From Irpex lacteus (taxonomy: Eukaryota; Basidiomycota; Agaricomycetes; Polyporales; Irpicaceae): DNA of 64,000 nucleotides. Numbering within the stretch: position 1 is the first letter of the stretch; each line of letters opens with the position of its first letter. Below are positions 34,582 through 44,984 of this stretch, piece by piece. The notes beneath the pieces were generated by a model. That model saw only the letters and a program-made list of their open reading frames with translations, was not told the DNA's origin and did no database searches. The DNA is taken from positions 62,001-126,000 of the forward strand of contig MQVO02000020.1 of assembly GCA_001986395.2 (NCBI GenBank). Direction: 5' to 3'. A program made the translations under genes and the position numbers.

Positions 34582-34901
34582 GTGACGTGATGTGTGCTGT
34601 GCGCTATGAAGCGGGTGTCGCGAGTATATGTACGAAGCCATGTAGTGCTGTAATAGAATCGAATTTCTGTGCATGTGAACTGCTGAGTGAGATTCTGAGA
34701 GCGGGCGCGTGAATGAGTGAGTAGACGCGTGGGAACGTGGAAAGACGTGGAAAGTGGTCTACGTGGCAGCCATCAGTCGGACGCCCATTTAGTCTTCAAG
34801 TCCTCAAAGCCCGGTCCTCATTCTCTTTCCCCACATTCCCTCTCTCCTCCTCTCATCTCATTCTAACTCGTTCAACTACCCGTCACGGTCCTTCGTACAC
34901 A
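34582..34901. other. Calnexin promoter / SNU114 3' flank
   Basis: A 320-bp spacer between two plus-strand genes. It contains the ACGTGG cluster described separately and a CT-rich tract (34816-34862) just before the calnexin start. No gene is visible. Confidence 0.6.
34735..34766 (+). promoter_or_regulatory. Three ACGTGG elements upstream of calnexin (candidate UPR elements)
   Basis: Exact ACGTGG occurs at 34735-34740, 34745-34750 and 34761-34766, all in the same orientation, 136-167 bp before the ATG; a near match GCGTGG sits at 34728-34733. The middle copy is GACGTGG. TGACGTGG-type sites are bound by XBP1/Hac1-class bZIP proteins that induce ER chaperones. The repeats are observed; UPR function is inferred from the gene they precede. 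Confidence 0.5.
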
Positions 34902-36951
34902 ATGCGAAGCGTAGCGCTTTCCGCCCTCATCGCCGTCGCCGCCGCAGGCGCGTCCAACGCAGAGGAATCCAAGCCCGTATTCAAGGTACGCGCGGGTGTT
35001 CGTGTCATCAATAAACGTGTCTGTTTAACTAATTTATGTGTCCTAAGCCCACCTCGATCAAAGCACCTTTCCTCGAGCAATTCACCGACGACTGGGCAGA
35101 GAGGTGGACGCCTTCAGAAGCCACCAAGAAGACTCCGGTCGGAGGCGAGACCTTCAGCTATGTTGGCAAGTGGGAGGTCGAGGACCCTGAGCCCGTCTTA
35201 ATTGAGGGCGACAAGGGTCTCGTTGCAAAGACCAAGGCTGCCCACCACGCCATCTCTGCACCCTTCGAGAAGACCATCGACTTCAGCGAGCAACCTTTGG
35301 TTGTGCAATACGAGGTCAAGTACCAGAAGGGTGGTAACTGCGGTGGTGGCTATGTCAAGCTGCTTGAGGATGGCTTCCAAACAGCTGGCAAGGAGTTCTC
35401 TGACAAGACTCCTTGGACTGTCATGTTTGGTCCTGATTTGACTTGCCCTGGGACGAAGGTATGCAGTTATGGTGCTTACGACATCGAATGAATACTGACG
35501 TGTCATGTGTGCTAGGTTCACTTCATCTTCCGTCACAAGAACCCAGTCACAGGCGAGTTCGAAGAGAAGCACGTCACACAAGCACCCAAGCCTGCATTCG
35601 AGAAGAACACTAACCTCTTCACTCTTGCTCTCTTGTGAGTGTCTGTCATGGTTTTGTTTTCGGAATTGGATGCTCAATTGCTTTTTAGCCCTAACAACAC
35701 CTACGACATCTTCTTCAACGGCGAGAGCCATAACAGGGGAAGCGTTCTAGAGGACTTCACTCCTGCCGTCAACCCTCCCAAGGAGATCGACGATCCCGAG
35801 GACACGAAGCCTGAGGACTGGGTCGACACTAAGAGAATCCCAGACCCTGATGCTACGAAGGTATATTTCTCGTAATGAGTTAACTTAGGATTGCATTCTT
35901 ACTATGTTTTCATAGCCCGAAGACTGGGATGAGGACGCTCCCTACGAGATTCCTGATGAGGAGGCCGAGAAGCCTGAGGGCTGGCTCGACGACGAGCCCA
36001 CCGAGATTCCCGACCCTGACGCCGAGAAGCCGGAAGAGTGGGATGACGAGGAAGACGGTGACTGGATTGCCCCGACGATCCGTAACCCCAAGTGTGACGA
36101 GGCACCTGGATGCGGCGAGTGGAAGCGGTATGTTATCCCCTGTTTCACATACTCTCCTCGGTTCTAAGCCATTTTACAGCCCCTACAAGCCCAACCCCGC
36201 TTACAAGGGCAAGTGGTACGCCCCTATGATTGATAACCCCGCCTACAAGGGCGAGTGGGCCCCTCGCAAGATCGCCAACCCCGCCTACTTCGAGGACCTT
36301 AACCCCGTCAAGAGCCTCAAGCCTATCGTAAGTCGAGTGTTGTACATACACATATTCTCAGCTGATATACCCGGTTCTATAGGGCGGTGTCGGTATTGAG
36401 CTCTGGACCATGACTGAGGATATCCTCTTCGACAACATCTACATCGGTCACTCTCTTGAGGACGCCCAGGCGCTCGCTAAGGAGTCTTACGAGATCAAGA
36501 AGCAGATCGAGGAAGAGGCCAAGAAGGCCGCTCAGGCTGCTGTCGAGGATGATGAAGAGACTTCTGAGGTGTCCTGGAAGGAGGACCCCGCTGCCTTCAT
36601 CCGCTCCAAGGCCAACAAGTTCATTGAGACTGCCAAGGTCGATCCCGTCTTCGCCTTCAAGTCCCAGCCTGAGACTGGTGCTGCTCTTGTCCTCGTTCTC
36701 ACTACCTTCTTCGGTATTATCGGCACTCTCTTGGGTCTCATTGGTGGTCAACAGAAACCCGCTGTCAAGGTCAGTCTACTTACGACCACCCACTATGTAA
36801 AACCAATGCTAACGTCGTCCTTCTGTAGCCTGCTAAGAAGACTGATGCTCCCTCCACCGACGACAAGGATGCCAAGGCTAAGACCGAGGCTGCACCATCA
36901 GCACCCGCCGGTGGCGAGAAGACTGATACCCCCTTGAAGAGGCGCAAGTAA
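34902..36951 (+). CDS. CNX1: Calnexin, ER lectin chaperone
   Basis: Calnexin binds monoglucosylated N-glycans and retains folding glycoproteins in the ER. The signal peptide [20 protein letters not shown] is followed by the lectin domain ([56 protein letters not shown]). The P-domain carries repeated [29 protein letters not shown] units and then the [38 protein letters not shown] units. [20 protein letters not shown] closes the lectin fold. A single C-terminal membrane helix, [22 protein letters not shown], precedes a cytosolic tail ending TPLKRRK. All expected parts are present. The protein is complete; the 3' end converges on SKI2. Confidence 0.97.
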
Positions 36952-37234
36952 ACAAACATCTGTTTATCACTCCTTTCTTCCATCGGACTTGCCGCAAAAT
37001 TCTTTAGCTAGATATCACGGTCGTTAGTTATTAAGTAATCGTAGTCCTCGTCTTTGACTTTTTGTGCTTTGCTATGGTACAACATTATTGATGGGTTTTG
37101 GGGAATAACTTGCCGATGTGTGTCGTCGATGCGTGCGTGAATCAATTAGTGTTCATAGTACACTTGAGCTTAAGGGAGGCCAGGTAGCACTGATATACAG
37201 CTCGGGATATGCTACAACATTTCGGTATGGTGCT

Positions 37235-40200
37235 CTAGAAATACAAGCTTGCTGCGAATACAACTTGAAATCGAGCGAACAGGTCAGCAAGAAACGCAGT
37301 AAGGCATACGGAAGACTTACTGTCACGTTTGATCTTCATTTGTGCCTCTTCCATCTTCTTGAATAGCTCTGCATCTCCAATTACCCGCGCCGCGTCCCGT
37401 ACTTCACGACACGTCTCGTCAAGGCGAGTGATACACCTGACGATTGTACCCTCTGGGACGTCCGTAAGATCTGTAATCTGCTCAAACGGCTGTGTTGCAT
37501 CCTATATCAGCATCTCCTCATGGACTCCGATGCACGTAGCGAAAGCCTCACCATTCCTTTCGCCCACTCATAAACCACCTCCATCAACCCAAACTTGAGA
37601 GCTCTAAACTCCTCTCCGGGAACCTTGTGAGCCTCCTGTACACGCTCAACACGTTCGGCAATGGCGATGATCGAGTCGCGGCCTTCTTCTAGCTTGGGTG
37701 GGATGGCGGGTTCGACGTCTGTCTTTTCCTGGAAGATAAAGCACGAGAGGAGTGCGACGACTTCTTCGGGTTCGTACGCCGCGAGGGTGTTCTCGAGAAT
37801 GAGTTCTGTGAGTACGAGTTCGTTGGCGGAGTTGATCTACAAGGTAGCCGTCATCAGTTGAAAGCGTGGATTAAGGTCTTCGGATAGAACTCACTTCGCA
37901 GGCCACTCTGCCTTTGAGTAGGACAGTGGAGTTTGCATCGATGAACTTGAGCTCCTTAAGAACGTCGACTCGTTGCTCGTAGTCTGGTATGAGCTCCAGG
38001 TTTTGTTCTGATATCGCCATTCTCAGTTCTGCGATCTTCGCTCGGAGGATTTTCTCGCCATGTAAAATCGTAAACTGCATGCGCAGGATTTAGCGTCAGT
38101 GGTTTGCTATACCGGAAGAAGCGAGAGTCCATTCAGACGTACGTGATCCTCAAAGTCAGGGCATTCCTTGCACTTGTATGTCGGAAGACGTTTGATAATG
38201 CCATCCCTCGTCCGGACTGCCTCTTGGAAGTCGAGGTCTCTGAGCCGAGACTTCCAGTCCACTTCGGGGATCGAGCCGAGAGATATCCACTCGCTAAGAA
38301 CACCCAGTAAAGCATCTTTTGCGCCGTTCAGATCCCGGAGCTTGTGTACGTCAACGATGTTTTCGACATTAACCTGTGTAGCAGTGAGCATGATACGTTC
38401 CGAGACATCTAGGCATATAACACTGACCTTAACAACGCGGTCAGTCACCATAGCTATACTGCTCAGCGGCACAGCTCTAACGTCGTACACGGCGTCATCG
38501 ACCACAAGTGACGCGGGGTCGAAAGGCCATACAGGGGGAAGAGTGTCACCTTCCACATCTGAACACATAGCAGGATTAGGCATCAACCTTATGGCTGATT
38601 AAGGGCGGCGCACCATAAGCACCATCCTTAGTGGCGGAATCTACCACTCCAAGGACCAGGTATGTGCGCTGTGCCTCAGACGTGCCAGAATCTAAAGCCG
38701 GAGCTGGGGAAGCCTTAAGGGCAAGGCCGATATTGGACCTATAGTGCTGCATTCCAGTTAGATAGCTAGCTAACGACGTATAATGTCTGGCTGCTTACTC
38801 CGTCTCGAAGGATAACTACTCGGCCGTGGAGCAACTGCTTCCTCCCTTTACGCGTATGGGCATCGTCCATGGTCAGCAATGTGTGGTTCAGTTCCGTGAT
38901 ATGAGCGATATCGTCGTAATACTGTTCAATGTTAGGGACGCATATGTCGCATTCGAGCTTCCTGACGGATGTCAGAGCTTTCTCGGCCTATCATTGGTCA
39001 TTGAAAGGAGGTTAGCGGATATACAGTCGGACAGCTTGAATATACACATACCTCGACCACCTGCTTCTGCTGATCGGGGAGCAAACGCTGTGAGGCATTC
39101 TCGGAGAAGCTCCGTTTGATCATCTCTTCCACCCTCAGAGCTTCAACACGTAGCAGGTTCAGTATCATGTTGTACGTCAGTCGGAACTGTGACTGTAGGC
39201 GCGTTGGCCTCCCGAGTATCATGTTCTGCAGTACAGCTTGCTATACAGAATTTATGAGGTGACACCAGTTAGCAGCGAGTACAACACTCACATCTGGTAA
39301 GCTGTCATTGGCAACAATGATGACAGTACCGGTAGCGTCAAGACCTCGACGCCCAGCACGGCCAGCCATTTGAGTGTACTCTCCGGGAAGGATTTCCCTG
39401 AAGCTGCGGCCGTCGTGTTTTCTGATGTGCGAGAACACAACGCATCTCGTTGGCATGTTCACACCCTATAAGCAATGAGACGAGTGAAAGCTAAATGATG
39501 AGGTGCGCCCTTACCATAGCGAAGGTCTCTGTGGCAAACAAGACTTTCACAAGACCTCGTCCGAAGAGAAGTTCCACGACTTCCTTGACTATTGGGAGCA
39601 AACCGCCGTGATGCACACCGATGCCACGAGAGAGTAGGTCTCTCATCCGTCGGATCTGTGGGAGCTTTCTGTCGACATCTATAGGCTGAGCTTAGCCACG
39701 ACAGGTCTCATTTCTTAATTCGTTGCTCACCTTTGAGCCTCGACAGAGCCTTTTCGATAGTAACATGGATTTCGCTCTTCTCAGATGCTGTACAAAGGTC
39801 CGCGTTCGTAAGGGTACCAGCATTCTCCTCGCATCTTTTCTTCGAGAAGGTAAAGACGACAACGGGCAGTAGATTCAGCTTGCGCAGATTGCCCACGAGA
39901 TGAACGTAGAGGTTCTTATCAGGCTGATGAAACGTCCGCGCAGAGGAGCCACCCCTTCCTACGCCTGGCGCACCTCCTCGTGAGCCACCGCGTGCAGGTG
40001 GTCCACCTCGTCCGCCTCTTTGTGGTGCTGCTGCACGACCCAAGCGCTGGACTGGCGGCAGACCCGCTGCTTCACGCTCTTTGTCCTGTTTTCGGCGCAG
40101 TGCTTCTCCGGCTTCTTTGTAGCTGACAAATCATCAGTCAGCACATACAGGGAGATGGCTGAGTAGGAGTTCGGTACAAACCCGTCGGTGTGGAATTTGC

Positions 40201-42032
40201 CGCTGGCGTCGACCAATTTGTGTAGTGACTTTCCGGCGTAGAGGAAATGTTCCAGTGGTACAGGACGCTTTGCGGTTGAGATGACGTATATGTCTTTCTT
40301 CTTGGTACGGCTATTCAAGTTTGGGTTTGCGGAATAAAGTGAACTTGAAACACGAAACTTACCCGACCCAGTCAGCAAACTCTTTGGTGTTGGGCACCGT
40401 CGCCGACAGAAGGATGATATTGACATGCTCAGGAAGCATGATGATGACTTCTTCCCACACAACACCCCGCTGAGGTATGTGTAAAACTTGCGAGATCAAC
40501 TATGAGCGGGATCACACATACCTCGGCATCATTCACGTAGTGAACCTCATCAAATATCACAAACTCTACGTCTCGAATGAGATCAGCACCTTTGTACAGC
40601 ATACTTCGGAGAATCTCTGTCGTCATGATCAGACAGCTAGCCTCCGGGTTGATCTGGACATCGCCGGTGAGAATGCCGACTGATGATGCGGAGAATGTCT
40701 GCTTGAAGTCGCGATATTTCTGATTAGAGAGAGCCTTGATGGGCGAGGTATATATCGCTCTGGAGGTTACATCAGTATCGGGTACGAAATCGCTGCACAA
40801 TCCATACCGTGTCATATGTTTCGCTGCAAGAGCGATGGCGTACTCTGCTACCACCGTCTTTCCAGCAGACGTATGAGCAGCGACAAATACCGAGTCTCCC
40901 ATTTCGAGATGGTATACCGCTTCTTTCTGGAAAGTATCGAGCTCGAATGGGTACTGAAAAACAGGTGAGTGGATCCTTCGGTATATCGAAGTGCAAATAC
41001 ATACCTTGTGAGCCATATCGGGTACAAGTTCGTGGAAATTCTTCATTGGCCTGTTCACATCGACTTCATGGGCCCAGTCACGTTTCTGCACAGGAGCCTG
41101 CCGTCGGGATGTCTTGGTAGTGGTGACGGGTTTGAGATTTGATCTCTGGAGCGCAGTTAGTATGATGTGCTGTACCCATAGCAAAGTCACTTACCGAGGC
41201 CGGAAGTAAGTCGTCTATCTCTGATGAGCCAATCTGCTCTCGAATCAGAGCATCAGCAGCATCAAAGTCTGGTGCATCGTTCTGCTCGCAACATCAGCAT
41301 AAACAGAGAAGCTTATGAATGATTGAATTCACAATTTCTGTCTCTTGAGCCGCGGTGTCGATGCCTTGTAGGATCTCATCGTCTCCCTCATCCGGATCGC
41401 CCGGCAGACGTAAGCCTCTAGTGAACCCAGGTGGTATACTCTTCAGTCCCTTTGAAGTTTCGTCGAGGTCCTTAAGAGCAGAAGCATCCTTGGCAATATC
41501 GTCGAGACCGCCAGGCCAGAACGGTACATAGCCTGATTTGCCTCGGACGAAGTTGCTACTTGGAGCAGGAGCCCGATCAAGTGAGGTCGACGTGAGACCG
41601 GTGCTGACACGGGGATTCGCCACCTAGGATGTGCTAATGTAGCAGTGGAGGTGAATCAATGGTCGGAGTCTGACTTACCTCCGTGTATCCAGTTACGCGT
41701 CCATTCAGTCCACTGCGCACAAACGCTAAGCTTGTCGGAGGCGGCGACGGTTCAAGTGTGAGGAGCGAGGGTATTGATAGCTCCTCATCCCAATACCTAC
41801 TCCATTTTTAATACGAGAATGTGCTGTGAGAGGTCGCCTCTCACTTTTGTAGATATGGCAGCCAATGATCTGGAAACTTGTCTGGCGGTAGAAGCAACTT
41901 GCGTTCAATTTCTTCATGCACTTCTTCTGGCGTGGGGAGGCCGTTCAAGCCAATCTCAGAGAGTATTTCATCTGCATTTTCGGGGTCAGGATGTATTATC
42001 TGCTGTAAGAGGTCAGCATGCGAGAGAGGCAT
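37235..42032 (-). CDS. SKI2: Ski2-type DExH RNA helicase of the Ski complex
   Basis: Ski2 with Ski3 and Ski8 threads RNA into the cytoplasmic exosome for 3'-5' decay and restricts RNA viruses in yeast. The start at 42032 reads [15 protein letters not shown] and keeps the N-terminal [13 protein letters not shown] arm. Helicase motifs: [12 protein letters not shown] (Q-type), [15 protein letters not shown] (I), [14 protein letters not shown] (Ia), [28 protein letters not shown] (II), [15 protein letters not shown] (III) and [12 protein letters not shown] (VI). Between the RecA domains and the arch there is an RGG-rich insert (about 39,945-40,030). The DSHCT domain forms the C-terminus, and the last exon gives [12 protein letters not shown], the Ski2/Mtr4 ending, with its stop at 37235-37237. 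It shares a 345-bp promoter with the methylisocitrate lyase gene. Confidence 0.95.
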
Positions 42033-42377
42033 TTAAACGCGTCGATGCCAGTGACCGATGAGCGTGGCTGCTGATGTAGGGAGCGCCCATTACTCTTCGA
42101 GAAGTGGCGGTCGGGCAGAACGCCACAAAGTCGTGCACTGCCTTATTTGGAGCAGTCCCAGCGCGTGATTGTTAACTGGGCGCCTAGTTTACTTTCGGTT
42201 TCGGACTGATCGGCTTCCCCACACTCGCAGTGAAGTGTTTCCCCGGGTATCTCAACCGTGACAGTTCAAAAGGTGGCGGGGCGTGTGCAGAGGTGGTTCA
42301 AATTCCCCAAAGTCAGACTACGACTCCCCAGCCTCATCTGGAACGTAATTGACTTTGTCGCAATCGACGTTTTCACG
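42033..42377. other. Divergent promoter SKI2 / methylisocitrate lyase
   Basis: A 345-bp spacer. It has a small inverted pair GTGGCG...CGCCAC near 42102-42124 and no gene. If the in-frame ATG at 42258 were used, part of it would be coding; I prefer the 42378 start. Confidence 0.5.
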
Positions 42378-44516
42378 ATGGCCACCGTTCCGAGGGCAAT
42401 CCAGGCAGGACGTTTTCTCCCGGCTGGCCGTACTTTTGCAACCTTGCCAGCTCTTCCTCTATCTCCGCCTTCTGTGTCCGCTGAGGACGCACACTTCCAG
42501 GCACGAGTCAGAGACACACAGGAGTTCTTTGACCAGCCACGATTCTCGTCTCTCACTCGACCTTACACCGCGGAAGATATCGTATCCAAACAAGGGTCCC
42601 TCCCTGTGCTACCTCTTCCCTCTACTCTTTTGGCAGACAAGCTATGGCGTTTATTCAAGGAGAACAGACAGCAAGGAAAGCCTGTGCATACTATGGGAGC
42701 GGTAGACCCTGTTCAGATGACGCAAATGGCTGCACACCAGGAGGTCGTCTACGTCAGCGGATGGGCTGCCTCTAGTCTATTGACCACCTGCAGCAATGAA
42801 GTTGGACCCGACATTGGGTGAGTGTATATTTTGAATCAGATGAGCCTCTGGCTTACGTACGGCTAGCGATTATCCATACACTACAGTTCCGAACCAAGTA
42901 CAACGTATATTCCGAGCCCAACAATTACACGACAAGAAGCATTATGACGCACGACTGGCACTGTCAAAGGAGGAAAGAGCCTCAACTCCATATGTAGATT
43001 ATCTCAGACCCATTATTGCTGATGCCGACATGGGGTGAGTGGTGTGGATTCTGCTCCCTTGAGTGTCTCTTATTCGTCAATTTAGTCACGGCGGCCCTTC
43101 TACGGTTATGAAGCTAATCAAGCTATTTGCTGAATCGGTTTGTATTCCACTTTTATCTCGACAGGTTCACCATTAACAGACTAATAGGGTGCTGCCGCGG
43201 TGCATCTTGAGGATCAACTCGTCGGAGGCAAGAAGTGTGGACACCTTGCGGGCAAAGTGCTCGTTCCTGCGTCAACCCATATCTCGCGACTGATCGCTTC
43301 CCGTTTCCAACTGGATTTGCTCCAAAATACCATGCTACTGATTGCTCGCACGGACGCTGAGTCTGCGAAACTGTTGTCCTCCACAGTCGACGTCCTGGAT
43401 CACGAGTTCATTCGGTATGCTGCAAACAAAATGTCTCGTCGCCCTTTGACACTAAACAGCCATACGATAGGGGTACCACCGTTCAAGGCAAGGGCCTCGC
43501 AGAGGTTATTCAAGAAGCCGAGGCTCGCGGCGCAACCTCTGCTGACGTGAATAAGATCGAGCAAGAGTGGTTGGAGCAGCACCCCCTGTGCACATTCAAC
43601 GAAGGTATGCCAAAATTTGCCTAGAATTGGGCTGTATACTGACGTAGCCTCCGTCTGAAGCTGTGGAGAAAGCTATTGAACATTCGTCTTCTCTTGCACC
43701 GGGTGCGAAAGCTTCTGCTCTCAAGCACTATCTGGAAGCAGCCGATGGTGTATCGAATAGCGAGGCTCGCGACATTGCAGCAGATGTCCTCGGAGAAAGA
43801 ATCCGCTGGGATTGGGACAGTGAGTATCCCAATCGTTGATTCCATCGTACTTATATTTACCATCCAACTCTCAGCTCCAAAGACTCGTGAGGGTTACTAC
43901 CATTACACCGGAGGCATCAACGCTGCCATCAAGCGATCTCTGGCCTTTGCTCCTTACTCCGACTTGACGTGGCTCGAGACGAAGCGTCCTGACTTGGAAC
44001 AAGCCAAGTCGTTCGCAAGGAAGATCAAGGAGAAGTACCCTGATCGGATGTTCGTGTATAACCTGAGTCCAAGCTTCAACTGGATTGGTGAGGGCTTCAC
44101 CAACGAAGGACTGAAGAACTTCATATGGGAGCTCGGGCAAGAAGGGTATGTGTAGCGCGTCTTCACGACACAAGCCATGTGCTCACGTATCGTCCCAGAT
44201 TTATTCTCCAGTTGATCTCCTTGGCTGGTCTGCACTTGAACGCGGCAGCTACTCTTGAGCTTGCCCAGAGGTTCAAGACGGAGGGCATGCTCGCCTACGT
44301 CGAACTTGTTCAGAAGAAGGAGAAGCAGTTGGGCTGTGACGTCTTGACCCATCAGAAGTGGTACGTAATGACTCTATCTCTGACGCTACGAAGTAACACG
44401 CTCATCCATCTTATAGGAGCGGTGCGAACTACATCGACCGGATCCTTAACACCGTTACCGCAGGTTCATCAAGCACATCCTCAGTTGGGAAAGACTCTAC
44501 CGAACATAGTTTCTGA
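42378..44516 (+). CDS. 2-Methylisocitrate lyase (methylcitrate cycle), mitochondrial
   Basis: This enzyme splits 2-methylisocitrate to pyruvate and succinate, the last step of propionyl-CoA disposal. The start at 42378 gives a basic, Ser-poor presequence [20 protein letters not shown], typical for mitochondria; an earlier in-frame ATG at 42258 would place a less typical leader in front. The isocitrate-lyase superfamily catalytic motif [13 protein letters not shown] is intact, as are [15 protein letters not shown] and [17 protein letters not shown]. The C-terminal half, with [54 protein letters not shown] and the ending STEHSF, resembles fungal methylisocitrate lyases more than glyoxysomal isocitrate lyase (which has a WQFITLAGFHADAL-type segment there). 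The call of substrate rests on that pattern and the leader. Confidence 0.86.
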
Positions 44517-44984
44517 GGGGATTTTTTGTCCACAGAAGTAGATCATACTAGCCGTAACTACGCCTGCCATTTAGTCTAGCCAAAGATCTCACCGAGGCGA
44601 ACACCACTCTATTGAACATATACAAAAAACAAAAACAGCATAAGGATATGTACAATAAACAATGTTTAAACACAGCTCGGCTGTGCTTGGCCTCGAACGG
44701 AACAGAAGCTCATGAACAATGTGTACCAAGAGCTTGAAAGTCGCCTGGAAGAACCGAATGAAGGCCTGGGATCGATAATCAAATACAGCAAAGTTCCAAG
44801 ATGAAATGCAGAAAGCTTGGACCAGCAAGGACGGTGAGTTATCGTAAAGCAAGAAATGAATGCTGAAAGCGACAAAAAGTGAATGTAAAGTGAGGTATCA
44901 AACTAGAAAAGTACGTAAGTAAGAAGAGCAATAGATGACGTGGAACGACTACGTATGAGACTGTTGGACATGGTAAGGACGCTC
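44517..44984. other. Convergent intergenic region, no gene seen
   Basis: These 468 bp hold the 3' flanks of the lyase gene (+) and of the long Ser/Pro-rich gene (-). Minus frames at 44589-44875 look like chance readings with Cys/Phe-rich composition and no start context. No repeat or RNA gene found. Confidence 0.55.

Noticed and set aside
35198..35731. 177-codon minus-strand frame inside calnexin
   Set aside because: Antisense shadow of the highly codon-biased calnexin lectin exons.
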